A DNA stretch of 64,000 nt from DASXUX01 sp036504595 (GTDB taxonomy: Bacteria; Planctomycetota; SZUA-567; H5-PLA8). The stretch lies in contig DASXUX010000095.1 of assembly GCA_036504595.1 (NCBI GenBank), positions 540,572 through 604,571 on the forward strand, given 5' to 3'. The position numbers were made by a program, and so were the translations under genes. Numbering within the stretch: position 1 is the first letter of the stretch; each line of letters starts with the position of its first letter. The notes under the pieces were generated by a model, which searched no databases, had not been told where the DNA came from, and saw only the letters and a list, made by a program, of their open reading frames with translations. Positions 45,530 through 53,339 of the stretch are shown piece by piece.

Positions 45530-46921
45530 TCACTTTCCGGCGGTAACGCGCAGGATCTGCCCGGCCTTGTAGAACAACGCGCGGGGCGCGCCGGCGCTGT
45601 CGAAGGTCACTTTTGCTCCGCGAGGCATCCCGTCGTAAGGCTGGCTTTCGGCGCCTTCAACAACCATAAAGTACTGCGCCTTGCGTTTGGCGCAGAAGAC
45701 GAGCTTGCCATCCGGAGAAAAGACAGGGCCAGCGAGCACTTCGTCATAAATCTTGCTCTCTGTCTTGCCGCTGACGACGATCCAATCTCCCTGCCGCGCA
45801 CGCATGTACGCCATGCGCTTTCCATCGTTGCTCAGCGCCAAACTTCCCGGCAGAATCTCGTCCTCAGACGGCGGACCCTCATTTCCGTCTGACACGACGA
45901 GCCACTTGTTGTCGCGCTTGGCGACAAACGCCAAGTGCTGGCCGTCCCCGCTGAATTCGGGCCTGCCGACCGACGCGTACGGCATGCTTTCTTTGCCGTC
46001 CACAACGATCAATGCGCCTTCTCCATTATCCGCGATGAAGGCAACGCGACTGCCATCCGGGCTGAATTTCTGGCTGTCCACGGCGATTGCCTTGTAGGCT
46101 TTGGTCGGCGTGTAGTTGACCATCAGCATTTGCTTGCCATCAAGCTGCGCGATGTACGCCAGTTTGCCACCGTCGGGGCTGAAACATAACGTGCCTAAGA
46201 TTTTCTCGAACGCCTTGCTTTCGGTGCCGTCCAGAACGGCCGTATGCTTCATGATCTTGCCCGTGACGCCCTCCGCACGCACGCCGCGGTAGGCGATGTG
46301 TTTGCTGTCAGGGCTGAACGTCACGCCGGCGACGCCGTCTAATTCCACACCCTCGGCGCCATCGACGGACACGACCCACTTGCCCTGGCGGCGGATTCCA
46401 CACGCCAAGCGAGCGCCGTCGGGGCTGAACACCAGCGAGTTGGCGGCGAACGCGTCGAAGGGCTTGCTCTTCCTGCCGTCTGCCAGCAACAGCCAGGAGT
46501 TCTTGCCTTCGTAGATAATGCTCGCGACCCGCTTGCCGTCCGCGCTGAAGCGTGGCGTGCCTTCGCCAATGTCGAAACACAGGCTGGCCTCGGCCTGATC
46601 CACGACAACGACCACCTGCTGCCCCCGCGCCGCTCCATACCCGACGCGCGTGCCATCGGGGCTCAGCGACAGGTTCACGATCTTGTCGTATGGACTTCCT
46701 TCCTTGGCGTCAAAGATGACGACTTCCTGCCCCGAACGCGTTGCGACATAAGCGACGTGCGTTCCGTCCGGACTGATGATCAGGCTCTCTACTTTCATGT
46801 TCGGATCGGCCTTGCCGACGGGGGCTTCCTGAGTTTCCAGCGTCAACACTTGTGAGCCGCACCCGGACAACAGGAGTAGCAACGACAGCCCAATGACGGC
46901 GATGGAGAATCTGGTGTTCAC
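45530..46921 (-). CDS. Lipoprotein with WD40/TolB-like beta-propeller
   Basis: A 463-residue lipoprotein. The GTG start at 46921 is fixed by GGAGG seven bases upstream; an upstream extension to 47122 would place 67 residues before the signal peptide. The leader ends in the lipobox LLSGC (C21). The mature part repeats a F/LSPDG(T/K)xVAY motif about ten times (IISPDGTHVAYVATR, LSLSPDGTRVGYGAA, CFSPDGGKLAYIAQ), the signature of a PD40/TolB-type propeller. Probably periplasmic or outer-membrane bound; ligand unknown. Confidence 0.86.
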   Translation of the reverse strand: MNTRFSIAVIGLSLLLLLSGCGSQVLTLETQEAPVGKADPNMKVESLIISPDGTHVAYVATRSGQEVVIFDAKEGSPYDKIVNLSLSPDGTRVGYGAARGQQVVVVVDQAEASLCFDIGEGTPRFSADGKRVASIIYEGKNSWLLLADGRKSKPFDAFAANSLVFSPDGARLACGIRRQGKWVVSVDGAEGVELDGVAGVTFSPDSKHIAYRGVRAEGVTGKIMKHTAVLDGTESKAFEKILGTLCFSPDGGKLAYIAQLDGKQMLMVNYTPTKAYKAIAVDSQKFSPDGSRVAFIADNGEGALIVVDGKESMPYASVGRPEFSGDGQHLAFVAKRDNKWLVVSDGNEGPPSEDEILPGSLALSNDGKRMAYMRARQGDWIVVSGKTESKIYDEVLAGPVFSPDGKLVFCAKRKAQYFMVVEGAESQPYDGMPRGAKVTFDSAGAPRALFYKAGQILRVTAGK

Positions 46922-47328
46922 GTGTCGGCCTCCGCAAGACTGTGTTTGAGCCCGTATTTGTCGGCAAATTTCATTTTCTTGCCAGCACAAATCCGCGGCT
47001 TTGGGGTGCATCACCGGACTTGCAGTTGCCTTCTCCCCCGTGGGGAGAAGGCCGACGTGAGGCGGTGGTGCCGCAGCCGAATGGCGAACGCGGGATGAGG
47101 GGCGCGCAAGGTTACCCCTCACCCGCCGCGCTTGCAGCGCGGCACCCTCTCCCCGGCGGGGGAGAGGGAAACGGCACCGCAGTTCCAGTGGTGCACCCAG
47201 GTCTTTGCTCCACGCGCTGTGCAGGTTGACGCAGCGCGGGAATCGATTACAGTGCTTGTGCTTGTATCTTCTTCGCAGTCTGTCCTAACTCCGTGGATAG
47301 GCCCGTTCAGGTCATAGGGGTCCGACCC
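46922..47328. other. Divergent intergenic region of about 400 bp
   Basis: It lies between the divergent lipoprotein and PA14 genes and is dominated by the structured repeat at 47028-47168. Apart from the ribosome-binding sites GGAGG for the minus gene and AGGGG (47318-47322) for the plus gene, nothing else was identified. Confidence 0.6.
47028..47168. repeat. Multi-hairpin structured repeat
   Basis: Four stems follow one another: GCCTTCTCCCC-CGT-GGGGAGAAGGC (47028-47052), GCGGGATGAGGGG paired with CCCCTCACCCGC (47090-47126, one bulge), GCCGCGC-TTGCA-GCGCGGC, and CCCTCTCCCC-GGCG-GGGGAGAGGG (47145-47168). Elements of this CCCTCTCCCC/CCCCTCACCC style are common dispersed repeats in several phyla. 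Confidence 0.75.
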
Positions 47329-48564
47329 GTGCTCATCCAGTACTGTGATGCTTGCAGCGTGCGCGTGGACGAAGACGAGTGCGTCCAGGTCGGCGATCAA
47401 ACATACTGCAAGGCTTGCGCGGCAACCCGGGCGCCCAAACGAGCGAACACCAGTGGCTTGCGCACGGCCACCAAGACAAACACTGTTCCGCCCAGCGCGG
47501 CAGTTCGTCATACGCCCGGCAGCGGACTGCGGCAGGTCGTCCCCAGTTCGGCCCGTTCTGCGCCCCAGCGATCTGGAACGTCTCAAGCCCATACAGCGGC
47601 CAGAGGCGGCTCGGGATCGTCCGCGCGCAATCCGGCGGCATCTGAGAGCAACCGGCTGATCATTCTCGCGCTGCTCGGCGCGGGCGTACTACTGGCGGGG
47701 GCAGGCGCGGTTTTGTTGTTCAGCAGCCGTGGAAACAAAGAAACGAAAAAGGTCGAGACCCCAGGGGTTGAATCGAAGGAGCAGCCGAAGAAATCGGCCG
47801 AGCTCAAGCCTGTTGACCAGACCAAGCCCGCGCAACAGAAGAAAGAATCGGCGGAGGCCGTCCCGCTACCGAAAGCCTCCATCGGAACAGAAATGGAGGA
47901 CATACGGGAAGGGTCGGCACAACGCGAATTGGACCGGCTTAAGGATTTCGAGAAGCGGGGAAACGCGAACCCCTTCGAGCTGAGGCGACGGTACGAAAAG
48001 TTCGTCGCCTCGCAGGGGTCTACGAAGGCCGGCAAAGAAGCCGCTGAACGCCTGAAATCCCTGGAGCAACTCGCTGCCAGGCCGCCAGACAACGTCGCCA
48101 AAGCAACGGCGGGTGTCTCGGCGACGATGTACGAAGCCGACGATGACGACCTGACACTCTCAACCATCTCGCTGACGAACCGACAACTGGTGAAAAGCGC
48201 GGTTGTGCCGACGGTTGATTTTCCAAACAAAGACTCGATCCGCAATGCGTTCGGCCGGACAGACAAATTTGTCCTGGAGTTTACGGGGTGCTTCGACGTC
48301 ACTCGTGACGGCACGTACACGTTCTATCTGAATTCAGACGATGGTTCGGTAATGTTCATCGGCGATACTCTCTTTATCGCCAACGAAGGCAAGCATCCAA
48401 TGAAGGAGGAGTCGTCAAGCATCCCATTGAAGCCCGGCAAACACAACTTCCGGGTCTTGCTCTGGCAGCGGGACGGCGATGTCGGCGTGAGTTTGAGCTG
48501 GTCCGGCCCCGAACTGGACAAGCAGACGTTGCCACAGAATGTCCTGTTCCATCCAGATAAGTAG
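47329..48564 (+). CDS. Membrane protein with zinc ribbon and C-terminal PA14 domain
   Basis: A 411-residue protein. The GTG at 47329 with AGGGG eight bases upstream is preferred to the ATG at 47293 because it places the zinc ribbon at the very N-terminus (MLIQYCDAC). Zinc ligands are C6-x2-C9 and C27-x2-C30. A low-complexity segment leads to one transmembrane helix (LIILALLGAGVLLAGAGAVL, about 112-131), then a lysine-rich helical part. A PA14-like carbohydrate-binding domain (about 265-405) reads FTGCFDVTRDGTYTFYLNSD, DGSVMFIGDTLF and NFRVLLWQRDGDVGVSLSW. The arrangement suggests a cytoplasmic zinc ribbon and an outside PA14 domain. Confidence 0.82.
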   Translation: MLIQYCDACSVRVDEDECVQVGDQTYCKACAATRAPKRANTSGLRTATKTNTVPPSAAVRHTPGSGLRQVVPSSARSAPQRSGTSQAHTAARGGSGSSARNPAASESNRLIILALLGAGVLLAGAGAVLLFSSRGNKETKKVETPGVESKEQPKKSAELKPVDQTKPAQQKKESAEAVPLPKASIGTEMEDIREGSAQRELDRLKDFEKRGNANPFELRRRYEKFVASQGSTKAGKEAAERLKSLEQLAARPPDNVAKATAGVSATMYEADDDDLTLSTISLTNRQLVKSAVVPTVDFPNKDSIRNAFGRTDKFVLEFTGCFDVTRDGTYTFYLNSDDGSVMFIGDTLFIANEGKHPMKEESSSIPLKPGKHNFRVLLWQRDGDVGVSLSWSGPELDKQTLPQNVLFHPDK

Positions 48565-48576
48565 CGGCTTGGCATT

Positions 48577-49020
48577 CTAGCGGAACTGCACCGCCGATGA
48601 TCCCAATCGGCGACGCAGTGCTGCGGGTATCGTTGAGTCGGCGCGACCCGTGATTGGGGCAATGCTTCTTCGCGCTGACTTTCTGCTGTTTGACTGGTAG
48701 CCCTGAAGCAGCAGGCGCGCTTCATCGCGCAATTCAAGCGCCTGAACGACCAGGCGAGCGACCTCTGTGCGGCAGCGGATTCCAGCACTGGATGACTGGG
48801 CGTGACGCTCCAGGCCGCGGCAAACGCGTTCCAGTTCGCTCAGCCGCCAAAGCAGGTGGTAACGCGTGTCTCCCAGAACCGCGGCGGCCTGGTCATAGAG
48901 CTTCGTCAACTCACTGCGGTGGGTTGCCGCCTCGTCGGCCGCCAAGCGTTGGATGTGGCACGCTGCGCCGCCAGCGGATTCGTCGAGGTCAACGGGGTAG
49001 GAGCCATGCTGCTCTGCCAT
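48577..49020 (-). CDS. Hypothetical protein, helical
   Basis: A 147-residue protein rich in helices (LTKLYDQAAAVLGDTRYHLL, LSELERVCRGLERHA, VVQALELRDEARLLLQ) with an Arg-rich tail. GAGG ten bases before the ATG supports translation. Not recognised; the convergent PA14 gene ends 12 bp away. The region upstream leads to a sigma-54 regulator gene on the other strand. Confidence 0.6.
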   Translation of the reverse strand: MAEQHGSYPVDLDESAGGAACHIQRLAADEAATHRSELTKLYDQAAAVLGDTRYHLLWRLSELERVCRGLERHAQSSSAGIRCRTEVARLVVQALELRDEARLLLQGYQSNSRKSARRSIAPITGRADSTIPAALRRRLGSSAVQFR

Positions 49021-49369
49021 CGTATCTGATCCTCAAGCCGACCGTCACTGCACATGTGCATACAACATTCGTGCCATAGAGCTTCCACCAGAGCGCAATC
49101 GTTTTTCAGCTTGGAAGCAAATATGAGCATATTTTCCTCAGCTTTCATTTCGATCGTGCGCAGTAGTCCGGGGCGAAAACAGTTCCAGAATTGCACCTAC
49201 TCTCGTACCAGAGATGGAATATAATCAGACTGGTTTGAGACCCAGTTCCGTGGCACTTACGTTGCTCAATGCCCTTGGGTCGCCGTTGCAGCACACTCGG
49301 TGTGTATTTTGTTCACCAGAGTGTACCCGTATTTTTCAAAAAGCGGTTTTGGGAAGGAGTAACGACACC
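49021..49369. other. Divergent control region with sigma-54 promoter
   Basis: About 350 bp between divergent genes. It includes a good sigma-54 promoter at 49251-49265 and an AAGGAG ribosome-binding site (49354-49359) before the regulator. No other feature was seen. Confidence 0.6.
49251..49266 (+). promoter_or_regulatory. Sigma-54 promoter upstream of the response regulator gene
   Basis: TGGCACTTACGTTGCT matches the consensus TGGCAC-N5-TTGC(A/T), with GG (-24) and GC (-12) separated by exactly 10 bases. Transcription would begin about 12 bp downstream and leave a leader of about 90 nt. Confidence 0.78.
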
Positions 49370-50830
49370 ATGGCGGACGTCACCTCCACAACGGTCGTTC
49401 CGGTTATAAATCCAGCGCCGGAGCAGGCTATCAATTCCTCGAACGAGGAAACAGTGCTCGTGGTGGATGACGACGTCAACACCCGCGAGTCGCTCGAATT
49501 GGCCTTGGACAAGAACGGCTACAAAGTCCTTCTCGCCGCCGATGCCCGCGAGGCGCTTGGGATTCTAGACCGCTCACCGGTCGATGTTGTTGTCACCGAC
49601 CTGCGCATGCCGGACCTGGACGGTCTGCAGTTTTTCCAGTTTGTCCGGCAGCGCGCCCCAAGCGTTCCGGTCATTATGATTTCAGGTGCGGCTTCGATTG
49701 AAGCCGCAGTCAGCGCCATGCGCGACGGCGTGGTGGATTTTCTCACTAAGCCGTTCAGTTTGGCTGAAATCCGCCGCGTCATTGCGCGCGCGCTGGCCAA
49801 CCGTCGTCTGGCTCAAGAGAACGCCCGTCTGCGCGAGGCACTCGCTCGCACCGGACAGAACGTGATATTGGGCGAGAGTGGCGCAATCCGAATGCTCTTG
49901 GACGATCTGGACCGAATCGGACCGACCCAAAGCGCCGTGTTGATTTTGGGCGAATCTGGCACCGGCAAGGAATTGGTCGCGGAAGGAATTCACGCACGCA
50001 GCCGCCGCTCCAATAAACCACTCCTTAAGGTGAACTGCGCCGCGCTCGTTGACACGCTGCTGGAGTCCGAACTTTTCGGCCACGAGAAGGGCTCCTTTAC
50101 GGGCGCCGATCAACGGCGCAGCGGCCGCTTCGAGAAAGCGCACGGCAGCACGATTTTCCTCGATGAAGTAGGCGAACTGGCCGCTCCGTTACAGGCCAAA
50201 TTGCTGCGTGTGCTTGAAAACGGCATCTTTGAGCGGGTTGGATCGAACGAACCCGTAAAGGTTGACGTTCGCATTCTGGCGGCAAGCAACCGCGACTTGG
50301 AAACGGAAGTCAAAGCCGGGCGTTTCCGCCAGGATTTGTACTACCGGCTCAGTGTGATTCAGTTGCGGCTGCCCCCGCTCCGCGAACGGCTCAATGACGT
50401 GCCCCTGCTGGGCACACATTTCCTGCAGTTATTCTGCAATGAAAACCAGAAGCAGCTCGACGGCTTCTCCGCGCCGGCTCTTGCGGCGCTGACACGTTAT
50501 TCATGGCCTGGCAACGTGCGCGAACTGCGCAACGCGATTGAGCGTGCCGTGGTGATGGCGCGCGGGCCAGAAGTGACGATGGATGACCTGCCGCCAGCGC
50601 TCGGCGGCCGCAAACAGCGCGGCATGACATTGGCCGGGCAGTTCAGCGTTAAAGTCGGCACCAGCATGGAAGATATTGAACGTGAGGCGATCACGCACAC
50701 CTTGGCTGCGGTTGGGGGCGACAAAGAAGCCGCTGCTCGAATCCTGGGCCTCGGTTTAACAACTCTTTACCGCCGGCTGAAGCAAGTGCCCATTCCCAAG
50801 GACGGAGTACTACCGCCAGTTCCAAGTTGA
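49370..50830 (+). CDS. Sigma-54-dependent response regulator (NtrC family)
   Basis: A 486-residue NtrC-type regulator: receiver domain with DDD pocket (VLVVDDDVNTRESLELAL), phospho-Asp D77 (VVVTDLRMPDLDG) and lysine FLTKPFS; AAA+ domain with Walker A GESGTGKELVAEGIH, GSFTGA in place of GAFTGA, Walker B TIFLDEVGEL and the arginine segments; Fis-type HTH (KEAAARILGLGLTTLYRRL) at the end. The ATG at 49370 has AAGGAG upstream. It lacks an adjacent histidine kinase. A sigma-54 promoter precedes it, which suggests autoregulation or a cascade with the next regulator. A terminator follows. Confidence 0.93.
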   Translation: MADVTSTTVVPVINPAPEQAINSSNEETVLVVDDDVNTRESLELALDKNGYKVLLAADAREALGILDRSPVDVVVTDLRMPDLDGLQFFQFVRQRAPSVPVIMISGAASIEAAVSAMRDGVVDFLTKPFSLAEIRRVIARALANRRLAQENARLREALARTGQNVILGESGAIRMLLDDLDRIGPTQSAVLILGESGTGKELVAEGIHARSRRSNKPLLKVNCAALVDTLLESELFGHEKGSFTGADQRRSGRFEKAHGSTIFLDEVGELAAPLQAKLLRVLENGIFERVGSNEPVKVDVRILAASNRDLETEVKAGRFRQDLYYRLSVIQLRLPPLRERLNDVPLLGTHFLQLFCNENQKQLDGFSAPALAALTRYSWPGNVRELRNAIERAVVMARGPEVTMDDLPPALGGRKQRGMTLAGQFSVKVGTSMEDIEREAITHTLAAVGGDKEAAARILGLGLTTLYRRLKQVPIPKDGVLPPVPS

Positions 50831-50876
50831 CAACGGTATGGCGATATAAGTAACAGAAGTTTTTCATTTTACTTCG

Positions 50877-50905
50877 ACCTCGGATCGTATCCGAGGTGTT
50901 TTTTT
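50877..50905 (+). terminator. Rho-independent terminator
   Basis: ACCTCGGAT-CGT-ATCCGAGGT, a perfect 9-bp stem, is followed by G and a run of seven T. It lies 46 bp after the response regulator stop. Confidence 0.92.
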
Positions 50906-50998
50906 CCCGTCCGCAAATGCGAACGTGGGATGAAACCGTGCGAAACCCATAAGTCTTGTTGCACGTGCGGCTTACCAATTCATCAAATTGGCGACAAC

Positions 50999-51014
50999 TT
51001 GGCCACCCTGTTGC
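50999..51014 (+). promoter_or_regulatory. Candidate sigma-54 promoter upstream of the second activator
   Basis: TTGGCCACCCTGTTGC has GG and GC with exactly 10 bases between and a good -12 box (TTGC), but the -24 box is TGGCCA rather than TGGCAC. It lies 70 bp before the start codon. Confidence 0.5.
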
Positions 51015-51085
51015 GCACCCTTCGCACACTTCGGTAACGCTCATGCGTTACCTTATTGTACTTATCTCTCACAGGGGAGTGCACA

Positions 51086-52285
51086 GTGTCAGCTCAAGAA
51101 ACAATCCAGAGCCCACCGAGTTTCCAATGGGAACAACCCCCAGCACCGTCGCCGCCGCCGAATAATGATGAGAATTACGTGCGGCTTAGCGCTCTACGTC
51201 ATGGCGTGACGGTTTGGGGGATGGTCGGTCACAGCGAATCATTGCGCAAACTCCAGGATCGAATTCGCGCTGCTGCGAGCAGCGAATTGAGCGTGCTCAT
51301 TATCGGAGAAACCGGCTCAGGCAAGGAGCTGGTTGCTCAGGCGATTCACCAGGAAAGCCGCCGCAGCCGCAACCGGTTCGTCGCCGTCAATACCGGCGCC
51401 GTTCCGCGCGAACTGGTCGCGAGCGAACTATTCGGCCACGTGAAGGGCTCCTTTACGGGTGCATTGAAGGACCGCGACGGCTGCTTTGTCGAAGCCGACG
51501 CCGGCACGCTGTTTCTGGACGAGTTGGCCACGATGGATGAACGCACCCAGGTCGGTCTGCTTCGCGCCCTGGATCAGCGCATCATCCAACCGGTCGGCTC
51601 CAATCGTGAAATCAACGTCAACGTCCGCATCGTTGCCGCCACCAACTGCAATCTGCTGGCGCAGGTCCGAGCGGGGATGTTCCGCGAAGACCTGTACTAC
51701 CGCTTGGAGTCCTTTGTCATCGTCGTGCCTCCGCTGCGTCAACGGCGGGAGGACATCCCCGAACTGGCCGCGTTTTTTGCCGAAAAGGTCAGCCGCGACA
51801 ACGGCCGCGAAGTCCTCGGCTTCACACCGGAAGCCTTGCGCGACCTGAGCAGTTACGATTGGCCCGGCAACATCCGTGAATTACGCAACGCGGTTTCTCA
51901 AGCCGTGATTCTCTCACACAGCGGCATCATTGCTTCCGAGCACTTGCCCGAAAAATTGACCAGCGGCGCCGGCGGCGTTCCTGTGGGTACGCCAACGACG
52001 ACATATAATATCAGCGGTGAAAACACGCCGATGCCCCGGCCAACGCTGGGCACTCGCATCTCGCTGTCTCTTGATGACGGGCTGAACACGATGATCCAGC
52101 AGATCATGCAGAAGGCGCTCGAAGTCTGCGATGGCAACGTAACGCTGGCCGCGCAGATCCTGGGGATCAGCCGCAAGACGATTTACAACCGCCTGCGCCT
52201 GGACGCCAAGACCGGAGCGCCGCCCGCCGGAAAGAGCGATCCGGCGCTAGACCCGGTGCACGGCAAGGGATGGCACATGGGATAA
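51086..52285 (+). CDS. Sigma-54-dependent transcriptional activator without receiver domain
   Basis: A 399-residue sigma-54 activator. The GTG at 51086 is chosen from GGGGAG six bases upstream. An N-terminal Gln/Pro-rich stretch of about 30 residues replaces a sensory domain. The AAA+ domain follows: IIGETGSGKELVAQAIH (about 74), GSFTGA (about 121), TLFLDELATM, FREDLYYRLESF and the WPGNIRELRNAV block. The C-terminal Fis-type HTH reads GNVTLAAQILGISRKTIYNRL. Like the previous regulator it has GSFTGA. With no receiver it may be controlled by expression or by protein binding. The preceding gene's terminator separates the two units. Confidence 0.9.
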   Translation: MSAQETIQSPPSFQWEQPPAPSPPPNNDENYVRLSALRHGVTVWGMVGHSESLRKLQDRIRAAASSELSVLIIGETGSGKELVAQAIHQESRRSRNRFVAVNTGAVPRELVASELFGHVKGSFTGALKDRDGCFVEADAGTLFLDELATMDERTQVGLLRALDQRIIQPVGSNREINVNVRIVAATNCNLLAQVRAGMFREDLYYRLESFVIVVPPLRQRREDIPELAAFFAEKVSRDNGREVLGFTPEALRDLSSYDWPGNIRELRNAVSQAVILSHSGIIASEHLPEKLTSGAGGVPVGTPTTTYNISGENTPMPRPTLGTRISLSLDDGLNTMIQQIMQKALEVCDGNVTLAAQILGISRKTIYNRLRLDAKTGAPPAGKSDPALDPVHGKGWHMG

Positions 52286-52289
52286 CGAC

Positions 52290-52371
52290 GGTCCAGAAGT
52301 CGAGAAGTCGAGAGGTCCAGAAGTCGAAGGCCTCCGACTCTGGACTCTTGGACTTCTAGACTCTCGACTTC
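52290..52371. repeat. Inverted GTCCAGAAGTCGAGAAG word repeats
   Basis: GTCCAGAAGTCGAGAAGTCG plus AGAGGTCCAGAAGTCG at the left is mirrored by CGACTCTGGACTCTTGG plus ACTTCTAGACTCTCGACTTC at the right around GAAGGCCTCC. It sits after the second activator gene. Confidence 0.85.
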
Positions 52372-52535
52372 AGTAATGGGGTCAAAAAACTTTCTTCTAT
52401 CGTCGTTGCGTTTTTGTTTCCACGCCGCTACAAATGAAATCCCGTGCAGGGAGTGCTGGCGCGGGATCTCAGCAAGATTGTTGTTCTGAGTCGCCCTCTC
52501 CGGCTCCTTTGCTTCCGGAGCCATAGCTTTTTAGA

Positions 52536-53339
52536 ATGAAGGTCGCTGTCATCCTACCCGCGCGCCTGAAATCGACGCGCCTGCCAGACAAGTTGCTGCT
52601 TCAGGCAGCCGGCAAAACCATCCTCGAACATACCATCGCCCGCGCGCAGGAAGCGCAACAGGCGTCGAGGGGTCTGATTACGCGCATCCTCGTCGCCGCC
52701 GATGATGAGAAGTTGGTCAAGGCGGCCAGGCGCGTCGGTGCGGACGTGGTGATGACCGACCCCAATCACACCAGTGGAACGGACCGGATTGCCGAAGCGG
52801 CGCGCAATATTCCGGAAGAGCTCGTCGTAAATTTGCAGGCGGACGAACCCGAGATCGATCCGGCAAGTGTTCTCCTCGTCGCCAAGATGCTCGCCGAGTC
52901 CGGCGAAACCGCTCCGATGGCCACGCTCGCCGTCGCGATTTTTGATGCAGAAGAATTTCAGAAGCCGAACATCGTCAAGCTCGTCGTCAGCGCCTCGGGC
53001 CACGCGCTGTACTTCAGCCGCGCGCCGATTCCGTTCGTGCGCGATGCTGGCGATCAGCAGACGTGGACCGATGGCCGCAAGATGTACGGCCTGCACCATC
53101 TCGGCCTCTACGCCTACCGCAAGGCGTTTCTCCTCGGCTACAAGAACCTTCCAGCCTCCAAACTCGAAAAGCTCGAAAAGCTCGAACAACTTCGTGCGCT
53201 CGAAGCCGGCCACAAGATCAAAGTCGGCATCGTCGCGAGCAATCCGCCGGGCATCGACACGCCTGAAGATTACCAGGCGTTCCTGAACCGATTAACCACT
53301 CACCACTCACCACTCACCAAGGACCATGCTAATGGCTAA
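52536..53339 (+). CDS. kdsB: 3-deoxy-manno-octulosonate cytidylyltransferase (CMP-Kdo synthetase)
   Basis: A 267-residue enzyme that activates Kdo with CTP for lipopolysaccharide core synthesis. Motifs: VILPARLKSTRLPDKLLLQ, LVAADDEKL, NLQADEPEIDP, YFSRAPIPFVRD and GLHHLGLYAYRKAFL, plus LEKLEKLEQLRALEAG near the end. The final residues (LTTHHSPLTKDHANG) are encoded by an ACCACTCACCACTCACC word repeat and overlap the pyrG start by 8 bp, which couples the two genes. Its presence argues for a Gram-negative envelope with LPS. No clear ribosome-binding site. Confidence 0.93.
   Translation: MKVAVILPARLKSTRLPDKLLLQAAGKTILEHTIARAQEAQQASRGLITRILVAADDEKLVKAARRVGADVVMTDPNHTSGTDRIAEAARNIPEELVVNLQADEPEIDPASVLLVAKMLAESGETAPMATLAVAIFDAEEFQKPNIVKLVVSASGHALYFSRAPIPFVRDAGDQQTWTDGRKMYGLHHLGLYAYRKAFLLGYKNLPASKLEKLEKLEQLRALEAGHKIKVGIVASNPPGIDTPEDYQAFLNRLTTHHSPLTKDHANG
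53297..53320 (+). repeat. ACCACTCACCACTCACC word repeat at the kdsB 3' end
   Basis: Three copies of ACCACTC in tandem, followed by ACCAAGG, which also provides the AAGG ribosome-binding site for pyrG. Confidence 0.8.
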
